Below, in pieces: positions 44,675-55,697 of a stretch of 64,000 bases of DNA. The notes under the pieces were generated by a model. That model searched no databases, had not been told where the DNA came from, and saw only the letters and a list, made by a program, of their open reading frames with translations. Numbering within the stretch: position 1 is the first letter of the stretch; the number at the start of each line of letters is the position of its first letter. The stretch comes from Zasmidium citrigriseum (Eukaryota; Ascomycota; Dothideomycetes; Mycosphaerellales; Mycosphaerellaceae): assembly GCA_002786025.1 (NCBI GenBank), contig NHNW01000005.1, positions 62,001 to 126,000 on the forward strand, written 5' to 3'. The translations under genes and the position numbers were made by a program.

Positions 44675-45337
44675 ATGAAGAGCGTATTTCCAACTTTCGT
44701 CTTGGCCGCTTTCTTCTCCGGCACGGCATTGGCAAACTACCAATGCTTTGATGACAACGTATGAACACTCCACCATCCCTGGCATAGGGCAGTCATCTAA
44801 AGTTTCAAGCAGTACGACGACCTTACCGGCAGCATCGTCCCAACCGCAAACCCTGTCGGTGTCTATCATGGCCTTCAGTATACCGCCTTCGGAGTCTCCG
44901 ACCACAGCATGAGAACCGACGCTCTTGCACCACACTCTCAACCCAATGGTGCCATCACAACTGTGGCCAACGATGCCGCCGCTGGTATCATGTCGCCCTC
45001 TCCACAGGGCAGTGTCGCCATCACTGGCAAAACGAAGTCATTCGATCTGAGAAGCTTCTACTTCTCCTGCGACATTACCTCAGGCCAAGGAGCCGTCTCA
45101 GCTCCTGTAGGATGCACCGTCTCCGTCAATGCATACTACGTCAACGGACAGCAAGCTCCCGTCGCAACGTTTGCATTCGCTCCCGACAGGCTGGTATATG
45201 CACCGATGGTCCTTGCCGTCTTGCCTGCCACTTTTGCTGGTCTCAAGAATGCAACGATCGGCGTGGCAGGATCTGGTGGTGTTGTCACGGATACAGCTCT
45301 GTTGATTGATGACTTATATCACTGCAACACTTCTTGA
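44675..45337 (+). CDS. Small secreted protein, four cysteines
   Basis: Two exons, 44675-44758 and 44813-45337, 202 residues; donor GTATGA, acceptor CAAGCAG. MKSVFPTFVLAAFFSGTALA is a clear signal peptide with an ALA cleavage site. The mature chain is beta-rich and low in Lys, with Cys in NYQCFDDN, FYFSCDITS, VGCTVSVNAY and YHCNTS, so two disulfides are possible. Repeated patches such as GSVAITGKTKSFDLRSFYF and ATIGVAGSGGVV suggest a beta-sandwich. It resembles fungal secreted proteins of unknown function; a role at the cell surface or as an effector is only a guess. The gene is intact. Confidence 0.75.
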
Positions 45338-45887
45338 AGGTCGGGGAGTAGATAGTCGACGAAAGTCATTACCATCGGCAGTCTTTGTGAGGAGCATCAA
45401 ACAGCAGTTAGTCAGATCGATCAGACTTGAACAACATACATCCTCGGTCGTCACTTCAAAGCAGTATGCCGGTATTCATGCTTTTCCCGTCTTGCTAGCA
45501 AGTAGCGTGGGAGCACGTATTCATGCATGCAATCCATCGGCTCCAACATACCGTGACTAGCTCCACAACAGAAAGCTCTCAAACAGAACCGCTAGCTCTC
45601 ATTCGCCCCGAAGCACTGTCTAGATCTGGAAGCTTATTCTTCCATCGTGGTTTGACAGACGGGAAGCTGCAAGTGCGGCAAAAAGTGCCGATCGCCATAC
45701 TCCATGGAGTGAAGACCAGCTCAGTTAGCATGACGATCTCTGCTGGCGGTGTGAGCACTGCTGCGATTTGGCATGACTTGAGGACACTCCAGCGTGGCCG
45801 CTTCGCTGGGAAATGCCTCGATCCTGCTGTCTAGAGCCTGGGCAGCCTGGGAAGCACGCCTCGATTTGAGATCTCGAACTCAATCGC
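45338..45887. other. Intergenic stretch, no gene seen
   Basis: Promoter region of the fungal regulator at 45888; no coding support. Confidence 0.4.
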
Positions 45888-47513
45888 ATGAAAGCCGAGG
45901 CGTCAGCCGAAAGGTTCATATATTGCATTGTAAGTACCGAAGGAGCTCTTTGTACTTCCCAAGCCGGTTTGTCGAATGCCCGAAAGGAGTTACGGATCGG
46001 CAATCCAAACATCCCGGTCATGATCAATCAGAATTTCAATGTCGTTACCTGGACTTCCGGCCTGTCTGAAGAGGAGTCGAAGCGAGTCATTCGCTCCAAA
46101 GCGTCAGCACTTGGTTGGAGAAGGAGGAGTTCAAATCGTAGGTCGACAGCATGGAGAAGGTCCGAGTTCGAGGCTGACATGATATCAAGGAGAGCGTCGT
46201 CGAGAGTCGCGGGATTTCCGTAATGTCGGCCAGATCCGACCGAAGATCGAGGCAGAAGTGCAAGCCTATGACCAGTATCGTCGAATGAGCCAACAGTACA
46301 TACCTCCACAGGTGAACCCGGCTGAGCCGCAGGGACGGCTGCTACCGACCTTCATTCCACGGTTCGAGATGCTTATCGGACCAGATACGAGGCAAATCCT
46401 GGCGTTATCCCAAAATGACGATTTGGTGCAAGAAGCCACGGATTGCCTGATTGTTGGAGTGTGCAGCAACATCACCTTCGATGGCGAGTTAAGGAGTTCA
46501 GCCGTCCAACGATATGGAGCTTTACTGCCAAAGATCCAAGCCAGAGTTACCAGCCCGCAAGATGCTGGCACATCAAGCACTCTATCCCTCATCTTCATGC
46601 TTGGAATCCAGGAAGCGATGGTATGGAAGGTTCGTTTTCCATCACTTGGTGAAGGATGAAAAGCAGTGCTGATCAAGGTGACAGTCTTTCGGGAACTCGC
46701 AGACTCATATCGCCGGGTGGGGTCGGGTGATTGAGATGTGTGGACCGCAATTCTTCTCGTCCCCAGACACTCTGTTCGTTTTTCGGATGTTTCGTATGAA
46801 TGCGGTAAGTATTTTCCTGTCGCTCCCAACGGTCCTCCACCAAATCCAGGCTGATGATTCAGGTAACGCTTCATTTGAGACTGCGAAAGCCCCTGTTTCT
46901 CGCCTCAGAAGAATGGATGACCGTCCCGTGGTTTTGCGTTAATAAGGACCTTTTTGATTCGGCATACGATCTTCTCGTTCAGATTCCCGGCCTGCTGGCG
47001 AATGTCGAAGAGGTCAAGGCAGGTCAGCTTGCGCCGACTCAAATGCAGGCCAATGTCGGCAAATTCATCCGTCAGCTCCACCGCTGGCTTTCAAAATCGC
47101 TTTTTCCTCGAGCATCCGCATTTGTTCCTGCAGAGACCTCGTGGACCCTGGATAAGGTCGTTTCGTACGTGCAGGATGGAACAATCCCTGATTTCACGTT
47201 CGCCCGAGGCTTCACCCATTACCTCGCTGCACTCCTCATCATGTCCCAGTTCGGCCAGCGCTCCATCGACTCTTTGCCTATGAAGCCAGAGACTGCAGTC
47301 CAAAGCATACTGGCCATCGTCCAGGTACACACTCTGGACAGCGATCAAGGAGCTCTGTGGCCATGGTTTGTTCCTCTGCGAATTGCCCACTTCTCGCCGT
47401 TCGCCCAGGACAACCCGGAAATTGTTCCCTTGTGTCTGCGGCTGGAGCAGCGGTATTCTTGGCCAATCCTGTCGAGCGAAAGATATATGATGTATTCCAA
47501 GCAGGGGTCTTGA
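45888..47513 (+). CDS. F-box/Zn-cluster-type fungal regulator C-terminal family protein
   Basis: Exons 45888-46137, 46190-46620, 46685-46804 and 46863-47513, 483 residues. Donors are GTAGGT, GTATGG and GTAAGT; frames join at every junction. The layout matches the fungal-specific transcription factor family (PF11951 type) that often lacks a zinc cluster. An N-terminal segment has a basic patch (RVIRSKASALGWRRRSSNRR); then come VQRYGALLPKIQARVTS, TLSLIFMLGIQEAM, and SFGNSQTHIAGWGRVIEMCG, followed by LRKPLFLASEEWMTVPW, the typical order in these regulators. No Zn2Cys6 motif is seen. It is probably a nuclear regulator of unknown targets. The first intron acceptor (TCAAG) is the weakest point. Confidence 0.6.
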
Positions 47514-47770
47514 ACTTCAAATCCATCTCAAGAAACGCTCCGGGCGAAGTCGCTGGCAAGAAAAGCGTGACATTCAAATTGAGTTGAGCACAGACCATCG
47601 CATTGACTGCATGTGAATGGTGCTTCGTGGTTCAGGTGATGGATCAGTCTTTCCGGGCCTTGAAAGTGTCCTATGGATCTCCAGTCTCTAGTATACTGTC
47701 AAAGAACATGGTTGGAGAGTGGAAGCCCGAAGGCAAATCTGTTGAATGGTCTGATTAGTCACGATCGAAA

Positions 47771-49897
47771 TCAGCAATGTTGACACTCACATTGATCGTC
47801 CAGCAATCCATGATTCCATGGCATATCGTCAAAGCTGGTCGCAAGGTCGCGCGAGACTAATGGCTCGCCGCTTGCAACAGAGTTTGCTGTTCCGCTAAGC
47901 ACGATCTCCAGAGCCTTTGCTACCTTCTCAGCTTGCGTAGAAGTTGCACTCGTGTGGAGCCAAATCTTGCATGACATCGTCAATTGCTGTCGAATTTGTT
48001 CAGCCTCTGACTCGGATGCTCCAAGCCTGACAACGTCCTGAAGGTAAACGCAGAGAATGCTCGTCGCCAAAAGAACGTCTTGGTGGAGAATGTGATTGAC
48101 TTTCCACCTTAGTTGAGCCAACCTTCCGAATGGCTGGGCTTCCTCATGTAGCATCTCCTGGAATGCGAGGATCTTGAGTGCCGATTGCAGACATACCTGG
48201 AACGACTCACGGCTAGGGTCTAACTTTGAGTGTTTTTGGCACTTCGCCAAGGCTCGCCGGTGTAGGAGGATGCGAGCTTTATGGATCGTCGTCTCTACAC
48301 TGATCCTCTGCACCACCAGGTTTGGGCTGTCCGTAATGGGCGGCGATGTTCCCTCCCAACGCAACACTGGTGGAATAGCATGCTTGTGCAAGTCTTCCAG
48401 AATGGCGTCGAGCTTGGAGATCTCTTCGTCTAAAGGCGGATTGATATTGGCGTTGAGGTCGCAAATCAAGCCCAGAACCGAGACCAATCGCCCTCGTGCG
48501 ATGAGTGGGAGGATCGGCGTCCATTCTGTTTCTGGCCTTGATGAAGGCAACTCAGTCGTATCCTCATCAAAATCAGAATCGAGCAAGTTTCGGGGCGCTT
48601 TGGTATCCATTTGTGTGTCTGCGGCACTTCGAGGAAGACCCATCTCCAAAGACAGACCAAGATCCAATTGAAGAATCGCGATCCAGATTCTTCTCCTCAT
48701 CTCACCTTCCAATATTGTTAGGTTGGGAAAGTGATCTGGGTCCCGATGGTAGCCCATACGCATGGCAATGTGGAATATCATGCTGATGAAAAGTCGACCA
48801 TCGTTGCCGATATCTTTCGAGAGCACGAATTCTCCAGTGAGGATAGTGATGAGAGTCTCCAAAATATGAGGCCCTCCCATAGTATAGCCGCTCATCATCA
48901 TACATTGAACAGCTTTCTCCCGGAAAGCCTCCTTCATGGCGTGATAGTCGTTTTGGATCGGATCAATTGGGACTTTCGCATGGTCGAAGCTGAAGGTCTG
49001 CAGCTGCGCAGCAATTGACAGCATCGAGAACATGAGACCCATCCAAGCAGTCGGGGCTGAAGATAGATCATTCCAGAAGGCCTCATACTAGCTAACACTC
49101 AGTGGCTCGCAATATGCCGAGATACAAACTTCTTACCTCTCGAAGAAATTTCTTGCGGTGAAGCAGGTCTGTAGCGCAAAGTCAGTGCACTGACTGACGA
49201 GACGCACCAGATGTACTTACATGGCGTGACGATGTAAGAGTCGAAGTGAATCGCCAGAAGGCGGTCAACTACTAGACGGTCGGGGATAGCGGCCAGAATT
49301 TCAGCTCGAGTTGCGTGACGGGTTGAGCCATAGAACAAGATTGAGCCGGGTGAAGTCTTTTTATCAGCCACGAAGTCTTCCTTCAGTCCCCTGATGCTGA
49401 TCAGAATAGCCTCCCAATGGTCAGCCTGCACATATGTGTTTCCAGATTTATGCGACTGCAGAGTCCCAGGGCCTTCCACCATATTGGCCTCCTCGTTGCT
49501 CTCGGGCAACGAATCTTCTGCAGATTCCAGGCTTGGTCCAGAAGAACTGGCTGGTGGCCGAGTAGAAGATGGCTGGCTGTCCATGAGACCCACGACCAGG
49601 CGTTCCAGTTCAGCGATCCTACCTGGCAGGCTATTCGCATGGTTTTGACCAGATTGCCGCCAAGAACTGAGTGCAGGAGGAGTAGTCACATAGTTGCAGG
49701 AACTCGTAACGCCACGCCTTGAGCAGGCTCCACAAGGCTGCTGTCTGTCGCACCTAAGCCTAGTCGCTGTCAGCAAGAGAGAGTCAACTCTCGCTATCAA
49801 ACACATACTTTCGATGCCTGCACGGGTTGCAGGAAAGCTGAGCTTTGTCCCGACGTCGATTGGGCGGCGGGCGCGGACGATGACTACTGTCAGCCAT
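47771..49897 (-). CDS. Zn2Cys6 transcription factor
   Basis: Four exons on the minus strand: 49897-49809, 49759-49221, 49168-49137 and 49087-47771, 658 residues. All junctions are in frame, including one 32-nt exon. The zinc cluster is perfect: Cys at 23, 26, 33, 39, 42 and 51 (CX2CX6CX5CX2CX8C), split by intron 1. A short coiled region follows (RIAELERLVVGLMDS), then the fungal regulator middle domain: LLAIHFDSYIVTP-YLLHRKKF-LRE-YEAFWNDL, WMGLMFSMLSIAAQL, and later RRIWIAILQLDLGLSLEMGL. It binds DNA as a nuclear regulator, probably at CGG-type half sites. It is divergent from the alpha/beta hydrolase at 50542, a plausible target. Confidence 0.85.
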
Positions 49898-50541
49898 GAG
49901 CCTGAACGAAGAGATTGATCACTGAGAAATCGGTGAAAGGAGAGTAGCGAAGATAGGCAACGGAGGAATAGATGATCGTCCGACCCTCCGATCCTCCGTC
50001 TCGACCTTCCGCCAGCTCCATGAACCCTGTTCGGCCTTCGAAGATCACGTCTTTCTCTATCCAGCGGGCTTGATAGGCATGATTGAGCGAGAAGCCATAG
50101 CATTCATGAGATTCGTGATGATGATACTAACTCTTGAGAATAATGGAGGTGTCATCAAAGGTCATCAAGATGGTCCAGGGGAGGTGAAGTCAGCCGCATG
50201 ATGACGTAGGTCAGCCTTGGCCGATGGACCATTTCCTGCCCCTTCTACAACCTGATCATCCTTTGACAAACATTCCACTGGCAACAGCACCATGCTGAAG
50301 ACATGAAGATGTCTAGTGAGTCATCTCGAGCGCATCTCAGCTCGTTTGATCGCCTGTTCCGCTCCTAGAACTGCAATTTCACGCACCTGACGGACGAACA
50401 CGACTCCGGTCGAGCGATTTCTCGGAGATGGGTTCAGCTCGTTCAATCCTTCAAATACCCGGTCACATTCGCCTTCATGGCCCATCAAGTTCTAAATGGT
50501 CTTGAGTCTTCAAAGCTTGATAATCACCGCCATTCTGCTTT
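49898..50541. promoter_or_regulatory. Shared divergent promoter region
   Basis: 644 bp lie between the start codons of the Zn2Cys6 factor (minus) and the hydrolase (plus). CGG and CCG triplets that could form zinc-cluster binding sites occur, for example TCCGACCCTCCGATCCTCCG at about 49978-49997 with CCG-like repeats at even spacing. No defined site can be proved by eye. Confidence 0.35.
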
Positions 50542-51417
50542 ATGGCTGAGGTACTTGCAACCAAAAGCGGAACAGTGACCACTGGTGATGGAATAGGACT
50601 CCGCTACGATCAATGGGGAGACTCTAGCAAGCCCAACATCGTTCTACTGGCAGGATGGTGTCAGACCGCATTGCAATGGCGAAAGCAATACGAAGACCTC
50701 TCGAAGGATTTCCACGTCACGACTTACGACTATCGAGGACATGGAGAATCTGAGAAAGCAGCCAAAGGATATCGAATTTCGAGATTCGGGGCGGATTTGA
50801 ACGATCTTCTCATTCAGCTGGACCTGCATGATGTGACTCTCGTCGGCCATTCGATGGGCTGTTCGATTATCTGGAGTCTTTGGGATCTCTTCCCAGAATC
50901 ACGAAGCCGTGTCAAGAGTCTGGTCCTGGTCGATCAATCACCTTGCATGTTGCCTAGGCCGGGATGGTCAGAAGAGACATCGCAGAAGATGGGGACTGTT
51001 TTCACAGATGAGAGTCTGAAGGGGCTGGTGCTTGCTTTGGAAGGCCCAGACCCGCGAGCCGTACTCTCAGGCTTCATTCCGACAATGTTCACGAGCAGGG
51101 CTTCAACTGAGGATGTGAACTGGACGATTGAGCGCAATCTGCTCATGGATCCGAATATGGCTGCTGTGCTGTTGCTTGACCATGTCACGAATGATTGGCG
51201 AGACGTAATCAAAACGATCGACATTCCCACCTTGGTTGTAGGAGCAACTGGGAGTATTTGTCCATTATCAGGCTTGAAATGGATTGCCGCTCACACTGCG
51301 GGATGCCAAATGGTGGTGTTCGGCGAGGAAGACAGGGGCAGTCATTTCATGTTCTTTGAAAATCCCGGGAAGTTCAACGCCATGCTTCGCGGCTTTGTCA
51401 ATGGTCGACAGGTCTAG
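50542..51417 (+). CDS. Alpha/beta hydrolase, chloroperoxidase/esterase-like
   Basis: Intronless, 291 residues, ATG at 50542. The oxyanion region is VLLAGWCQTALQW, followed by VTTYDYRGHGESEK. The nucleophile elbow VGHSMGCS gives Ser 104 and the His is probably 268 (GSHFMFFENPGKF). The usual acid after strand 7 is not obvious (VVGATGSICP lacks Asp), so Asp 131 in LVDQSP may serve. Family: non-haem chloroperoxidase-like and carboxylesterase hydrolases, cytosolic, with no signal peptide. Substrate unknown. It is divergent from the Zn2Cys6 factor, suggesting linked regulation. Confidence 0.8.
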   Translation: MAEVLATKSGTVTTGDGIGLRYDQWGDSSKPNIVLLAGWCQTALQWRKQYEDLSKDFHVTTYDYRGHGESEKAAKGYRISRFGADLNDLLIQLDLHDVTLVGHSMGCSIIWSLWDLFPESRSRVKSLVLVDQSPCMLPRPGWSEETSQKMGTVFTDESLKGLVLALEGPDPRAVLSGFIPTMFTSRASTEDVNWTIERNLLMDPNMAAVLLLDHVTNDWRDVIKTIDIPTLVVGATGSICPLSGLKWIAAHTAGCQMVVFGEEDRGSHFMFFENPGKFNAMLRGFVNGRQV

Positions 51418-51599
51418 AGGTACAGTCACGGGGCTCGCTTTGGGTGCTGAGTATGGCCATGTATCGTTTCACAGTGAGTCATTAAATACTGTTGCATCTC
51501 GGGTTATTCTACGAACCTAATTCAATCTTAGATAGTCTAATGCGCTCATTCTTGCATTCTCAGATGCAACTCGGCACATGTCTAGCGGGAGCCTCCTCC

Positions 51600-52955
51600 T
51601 CAAACGTCGTCAAGAGTCTCGTACATGCGCCGAACCGACGTTTCGATGCCAGAAGTGGACTCAAAGGGCTGCCTCTTGCCAAGTCCCTCTCCCCGAACAG
51701 CTGCATCGAGGTCTACCTGCATCTGCGCAACCATACCCCTCAAGACTCTGGCGGTGAGTCTATCATCAGAAGCCTCAGTAATCCTGGGCGGATACCATCT
51801 GAACCATGCATTCTTATGGCTTGGTCGTTGAGCAAACTCTCCAGGATGTTGTGTAAGGTAGATGTTGCAAGTATAGCACGATGGCTTACTGCATCCAATG
51901 TAACGATCGCCAAAAACAAACGGAAGCTCTCGAATGTAGAAGTAATGAGCAAGAGCGACCTCTGCATGGATGATCGTTTCGTGGGATTTGTTTCCGAACT
52001 TGGTGAGAAAGCCATTTGCGAATGCTAGATTCCGTTTCACGAGTGGTAGGAAAAGCTGTCTTTGTTGGCCAAGGATCCACGACAATGTGCTATCCGCACT
52101 TGAGGAAAAGCTCATCCTGGTAGGCCCATGGAACACATCGAATGGCAGCAGCTTTACTTTGGCTCCGCGCAGCTTATCTTCGAAGTGTATGGAACATTGT
52201 GCAAGCTGTCGTGCAGCAACGTGCCAGGAGCCGAGACGGCCAATGTAGTGTCGGATGTTGTTGAGGCGGCCATCTCCCTCGTTGGAGCGTCGTTGTAAGG
52301 TTCGATAGGCTTCGCCAAACACAAAGGTCCTTGCTGCTGAGCAGATTTGATGGATGTCATCGTTTTCCTGGCGAAGAATGTCTCGAATACTCTCACTCAG
52401 GTGCCATTCTGCCGCCGGTTAGCTCGAATGATTGGTCTGAACGACTCATAACGCACCTTCTGATCCTGGTATGGCTGGACATTCTCTAACAAGACGTTCA
52501 AGTTCTCTTCCAAGCTTTCCAGAATAGTTCTTGACTTTGTCTTCCGATAACTCAACGGAGAGAGAGCAGATGGTCGAAGCGCGATTCTCAAGAGACTTTG
52601 ACGCTCTTGTGAGCTCATAGAGAACATCGCGGATGTGCGTGAGCATCGCTGCTCGGGTCTCATGATTCAAGCAATTCGTTGCGAGCCAAAATGTGGTATG
52701 ATTTCCAGAGGCTTCCGCTGCCAATGCGGCAACGGTCGCTCCACCCGACCGATGATCGCACACGTAGCTCAGCCTGTCAAGAAAGATCTGCCACCTTGTT
52801 CTTCGAAGTCTGTGAGGCGTCTTTGGGGTCGCAGCCTTATGAAAATCCGCTGGCACGTATTGACTCATGGCTTTTAGCACCAGAGACTTGTGCAGGTCCA
52901 TCAGGGCATCGTTAACGCTTTGGACGAGGACCTTTTGATTCTCCGGGGAAGACAT
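51600..52955 (-). CDS. OTT_1508-like nucleic-acid/nucleotide deaminase
   Basis: Two exons on the minus strand, 52955-52457 and 52408-51600, 435 residues; GTGCGT donor, GAGCTAACC branch, GGCAG acceptor. I start at MSSPENQKV. The N-terminal 250 residues are helical (DALMDLHKSLVLKAMSQY, AAMLTHIRDVLYELTRASKS). The deaminase core has HAE at 314-316 (IIHAEVALAHYF) and the zinc cysteines at 344 and 347 (YIGCSKPSCYTCNIYL), followed by HPGEF and WFRWYPP, as in the fungal branch of the OTT_1508-like family. The fold uses zinc-bound water to deaminate a base; the natural substrate of this branch is not known. It sits 309 bp downstream of the dsRNA-binding gene on the same strand. Confidence 0.85.
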
Positions 52956-53264
52956 CGATGAGGGCAGTAACGCTATTGGGAAGGCCAAATAACGTTGTTA
53001 GGGTCGAAGGTCAAGGTCACTGGAAAAGTGCGAGAGCAGGGTATTTATCTACCAGAGGATGCAGAATGGCGTAATCACATTGCTGGCATCGCTGAATCCT
53101 ATGATTCAGTTGTCGTGAGAGATGTATCCGCAGAAAGTCTGTTAATAGTGAGTCTACAGCCGTGTTAAACTGCATTCTCACACTTTGTCATTCTGCCCAA
53201 CGACGATTATTTCCGAACTATGTAGCAAGTCATTTTACGATCAGTCGATCCCACGCCACTGACT

Positions 53265-54043
53265 TCAGATTCGTATGCCAAGCCTTTCACATGCTTGCTT
53301 CGCTGCAATATGCATCGCCGTATTCTTCTTCTGAGCTCTGCCAGTCGTCGTGACATTATTGATTGTAGCCTGCACCTGCCAGAGAGGAGGCATTATTCTG
53401 ACTGAGGTTGCCTCGTAGTTGACCTTTTTTCCTCGCTGCATTGCCCACTCATTCAACTTCATTGTGTACAAGGCAATGGTGTTCCCATCGTCCATGTCCA
53501 TATCTACTGAGCCCGGTGGCGAAGGAGGCAGGTCCTCGGCGAGACCACCACCTGTTGTATTGCCTCCACGTGAGTGGATGATCGCAGTAAGCTTAGGCTT
53601 CAAGTCCGGCGCCATGTTCAAGATCGCCCCCAACTTGGTCATGAAAGCCCAAACGTTCCCATTCGCAATCTGGGACACGTTCTGCGGAATCTCGATTGCT
53701 CTGACGGCATCAAGTCTTTCGACGCATTCCGCAAATGGGAAAGTGATGAATGTCTCGGACAATGCAGACTAGAGTAGGGTTAGCAATCGATCGATATAAT
53801 CAACAACACTGGGGTTAGAAGTCCCACCTCCAATTCAATGCCCGTCCACCATGTTGGCGAATTGCGAAAGACGCTGTCACACAGAACGTAATTGAAGAAT
53901 GCTTTGCCAGACCAGTAGCATCTGGAGTAATACCCAACGTCATGACCGTTCACAATTGTCGGCTCGCTGATTGTGTCGGCATCGGGAATGGTCGAGAAGC
54001 CATCGGTGTTGCTCCCGAGGTGAAAAGTCATGTCGTCTGACAT
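53265..54043 (-). CDS. Double-stranded RNA-binding domain protein
   Basis: Two exons on the minus strand, 54043-53828 and 53768-53265, 239 residues; GTGGGA donor, TTGCTAACC branch, CTCTAG acceptor. Residues about 173-239 fit a dsRBD: helix 1 TMKLNEWAMQRGKKVNYEAT, strands WQVQATINNVTTTGRAQ, then KKNTAMHIAAKQACERLGI, the usual Lys-x-Ala-Ala helix. The N-terminal part has YYSRCYWSGKAFFNYVLCDS and an Asp-rich linker (SVDMDMDDGN). It has no deaminase or RNase domain. dsRBD proteins bind A-form RNA duplexes; the gene lies just upstream of a predicted deaminase. No localisation signal is evident. Confidence 0.8.
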
Positions 54044-54859
54044 CGCAGTGATAGTGAACAGTCGTGCAATGGTCTGATGAGCTCTGTGACTTCTTAACAG
54101 CGTTGGTCGAGCGCTGTTTTATATCCCATCTGTCCTCGTCTTTCTCTTCCTCCATTGACGTATCCTGGTCGAGCATGCGGATGAGCGTCATATTGCAAAT
54201 GAATCTAGTCCTCATGATCGCTGGTGTTCTGAGGAAAATGGAATGACATTTGGTGTCGGAATCGAACGATACAGCCGTGTCGTTAGATCGTTGCTGGCAA
54301 TTGGCTATTTGTTGTCTCCGTCCCGGCGAAGTCTAGAATACCTCAGATAAGAGATCTCCCCGGGATCTTGATTGAGTGCAACGTGCGACGTCAGTGTCGT
54401 TGGGAATTGCACTTATTTTGAGCGCGCGCAACGCTTTCACACCAAAGTTGGTTTCAGAGTCACTGAGTCAAGGGTACAATATGCTTTTGAATGCTATCTC
54501 TTCTTCAGCATGTTGGCCATATGTGTGACCAGCCTGATTGGCTGCTTTGCGTTGGCTTACAGCTTCAAAAGGCTGTACGGAGATTTAGTGCAGCCAGTGA
54601 AGAGCTTTGCTGCTCCCCGGCAAGGTTTGCGCTATAAGGATGCTGCCTGAAACCGACGTACGGATTCCTGCTTTGGAGCTCGACTTCATCGAACCAAAGT
54701 GCAAAGCAGTACACCAGTTCCCAGAGCTCTCGAAGTCTGAACGGTGGTGACGTGGAATCTCTGCTCCTCTTCGCTCAGTTTCTTCGATCTTCCATTTCGA
54801 ATTTTTCAATCCAATTGCTCTTTCATTCGTTGTTCACAGGAGTAATTCGGTCCTCAAGT
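54044..54859. other. Intergenic stretch with one short membrane-like frame
   Basis: At 54372-54650 the plus frame contains CYLFFSMLAICVTSLIGCFA, a membrane-span-like run, then FKRLYGDLVQPVKSFAAPR, but it has no ATG before the span. It could be a fragment of a small membrane protein. Otherwise this is promoter sequence for the divergent flanking genes. Confidence 0.3.
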
Positions 54860-55697
54860 ATGGTTGACGTCAAGAGTCTGTTGACGGGCGATGATGCCAT
54901 CGATGCAAAGCTGCTGGACCATATCGCCTCTCAGATCGAAACGGTGATGAAAAGCTCTGCACCATCAGGGTTGAGGAAGAACATGAAGTATCGAGTGGCG
55001 AAACGAGACAAACGAGACAAAGATCGAGAGGAGATGTTCAATACCTATACCGGTCCCGACAGAGAAACTATGAACAAGCTGACCGAATGCTACCAGCAGT
55101 GGATGAGGGATCCAAACAGCTTTTGGGGATGGAATGTCGCGCCCGTTGGAGATCCCCGAGCATATCTCGTCGACACCTTCATGCGCCTTCGTAAGCAGTG
55201 TATGCGAGCTGGAGAGGGGGATTGTTAGTCCCGCATCCAGATTCGCATGTACTGTATTCTCTTCGTAGAGCTCCACGAGAAGGCTCCCAAGAATGCGACT
55301 TCAAGGAACACGGCCACCGCTCTTTGTGCCCATGGCTACTTTCCTGGATACGAGGCAGAAGAGATTGAAGCTCAGATTGAGACAATGAGGGAGCGAGGGG
55401 GCAAGTACTTGAACTTGGAATTGGACAGAAACCTCGGTAAAGGCATTTGTCTGGTGTTGGGTAAACAGCTTTCCGAATCCCAGTATGCTTCGTCTTGTCA
55501 ATTCTATTGCATTTCGCGCTAACTACTTCAGCTGGTACAAGTTGCTGTCGAAGAGTGGAAAGAAGTTCGAGGAAGTAATGGAGCATATTCGGACTACGAA
55601 TGCTGTTCAAGTTCAGCAACACTTCCGCGACCTGAGAGAGACCATCATCCAAGCTAAACTTCTCGATCTCCGCTCCCGTCCGATGATTGAGATATGA
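54860..55697 (+). CDS. Hypothetical intracellular protein
   Basis: Proposed exons 54860-55190, 55269-55482 and 55532-55697, 236 residues. Donors are GTAAGC and GTATGC; the second intron has GCTAAC. Frames join (FMRLQLHEK, ESQHWYK). The chain is polar and helical: LLTGDDAIDAKLLDHIASQI, GPDRETMNKLTECYQQWMRD, PNSFWGWNVAPVGDP, AEEIEAQIETMRERGGKYLN, and EEVMEHIRTTNAVQVQQHFR. No family recognised. Without intron 1 the frame would stop at 55226, so the donor choice is an inference. Confidence 0.55.
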
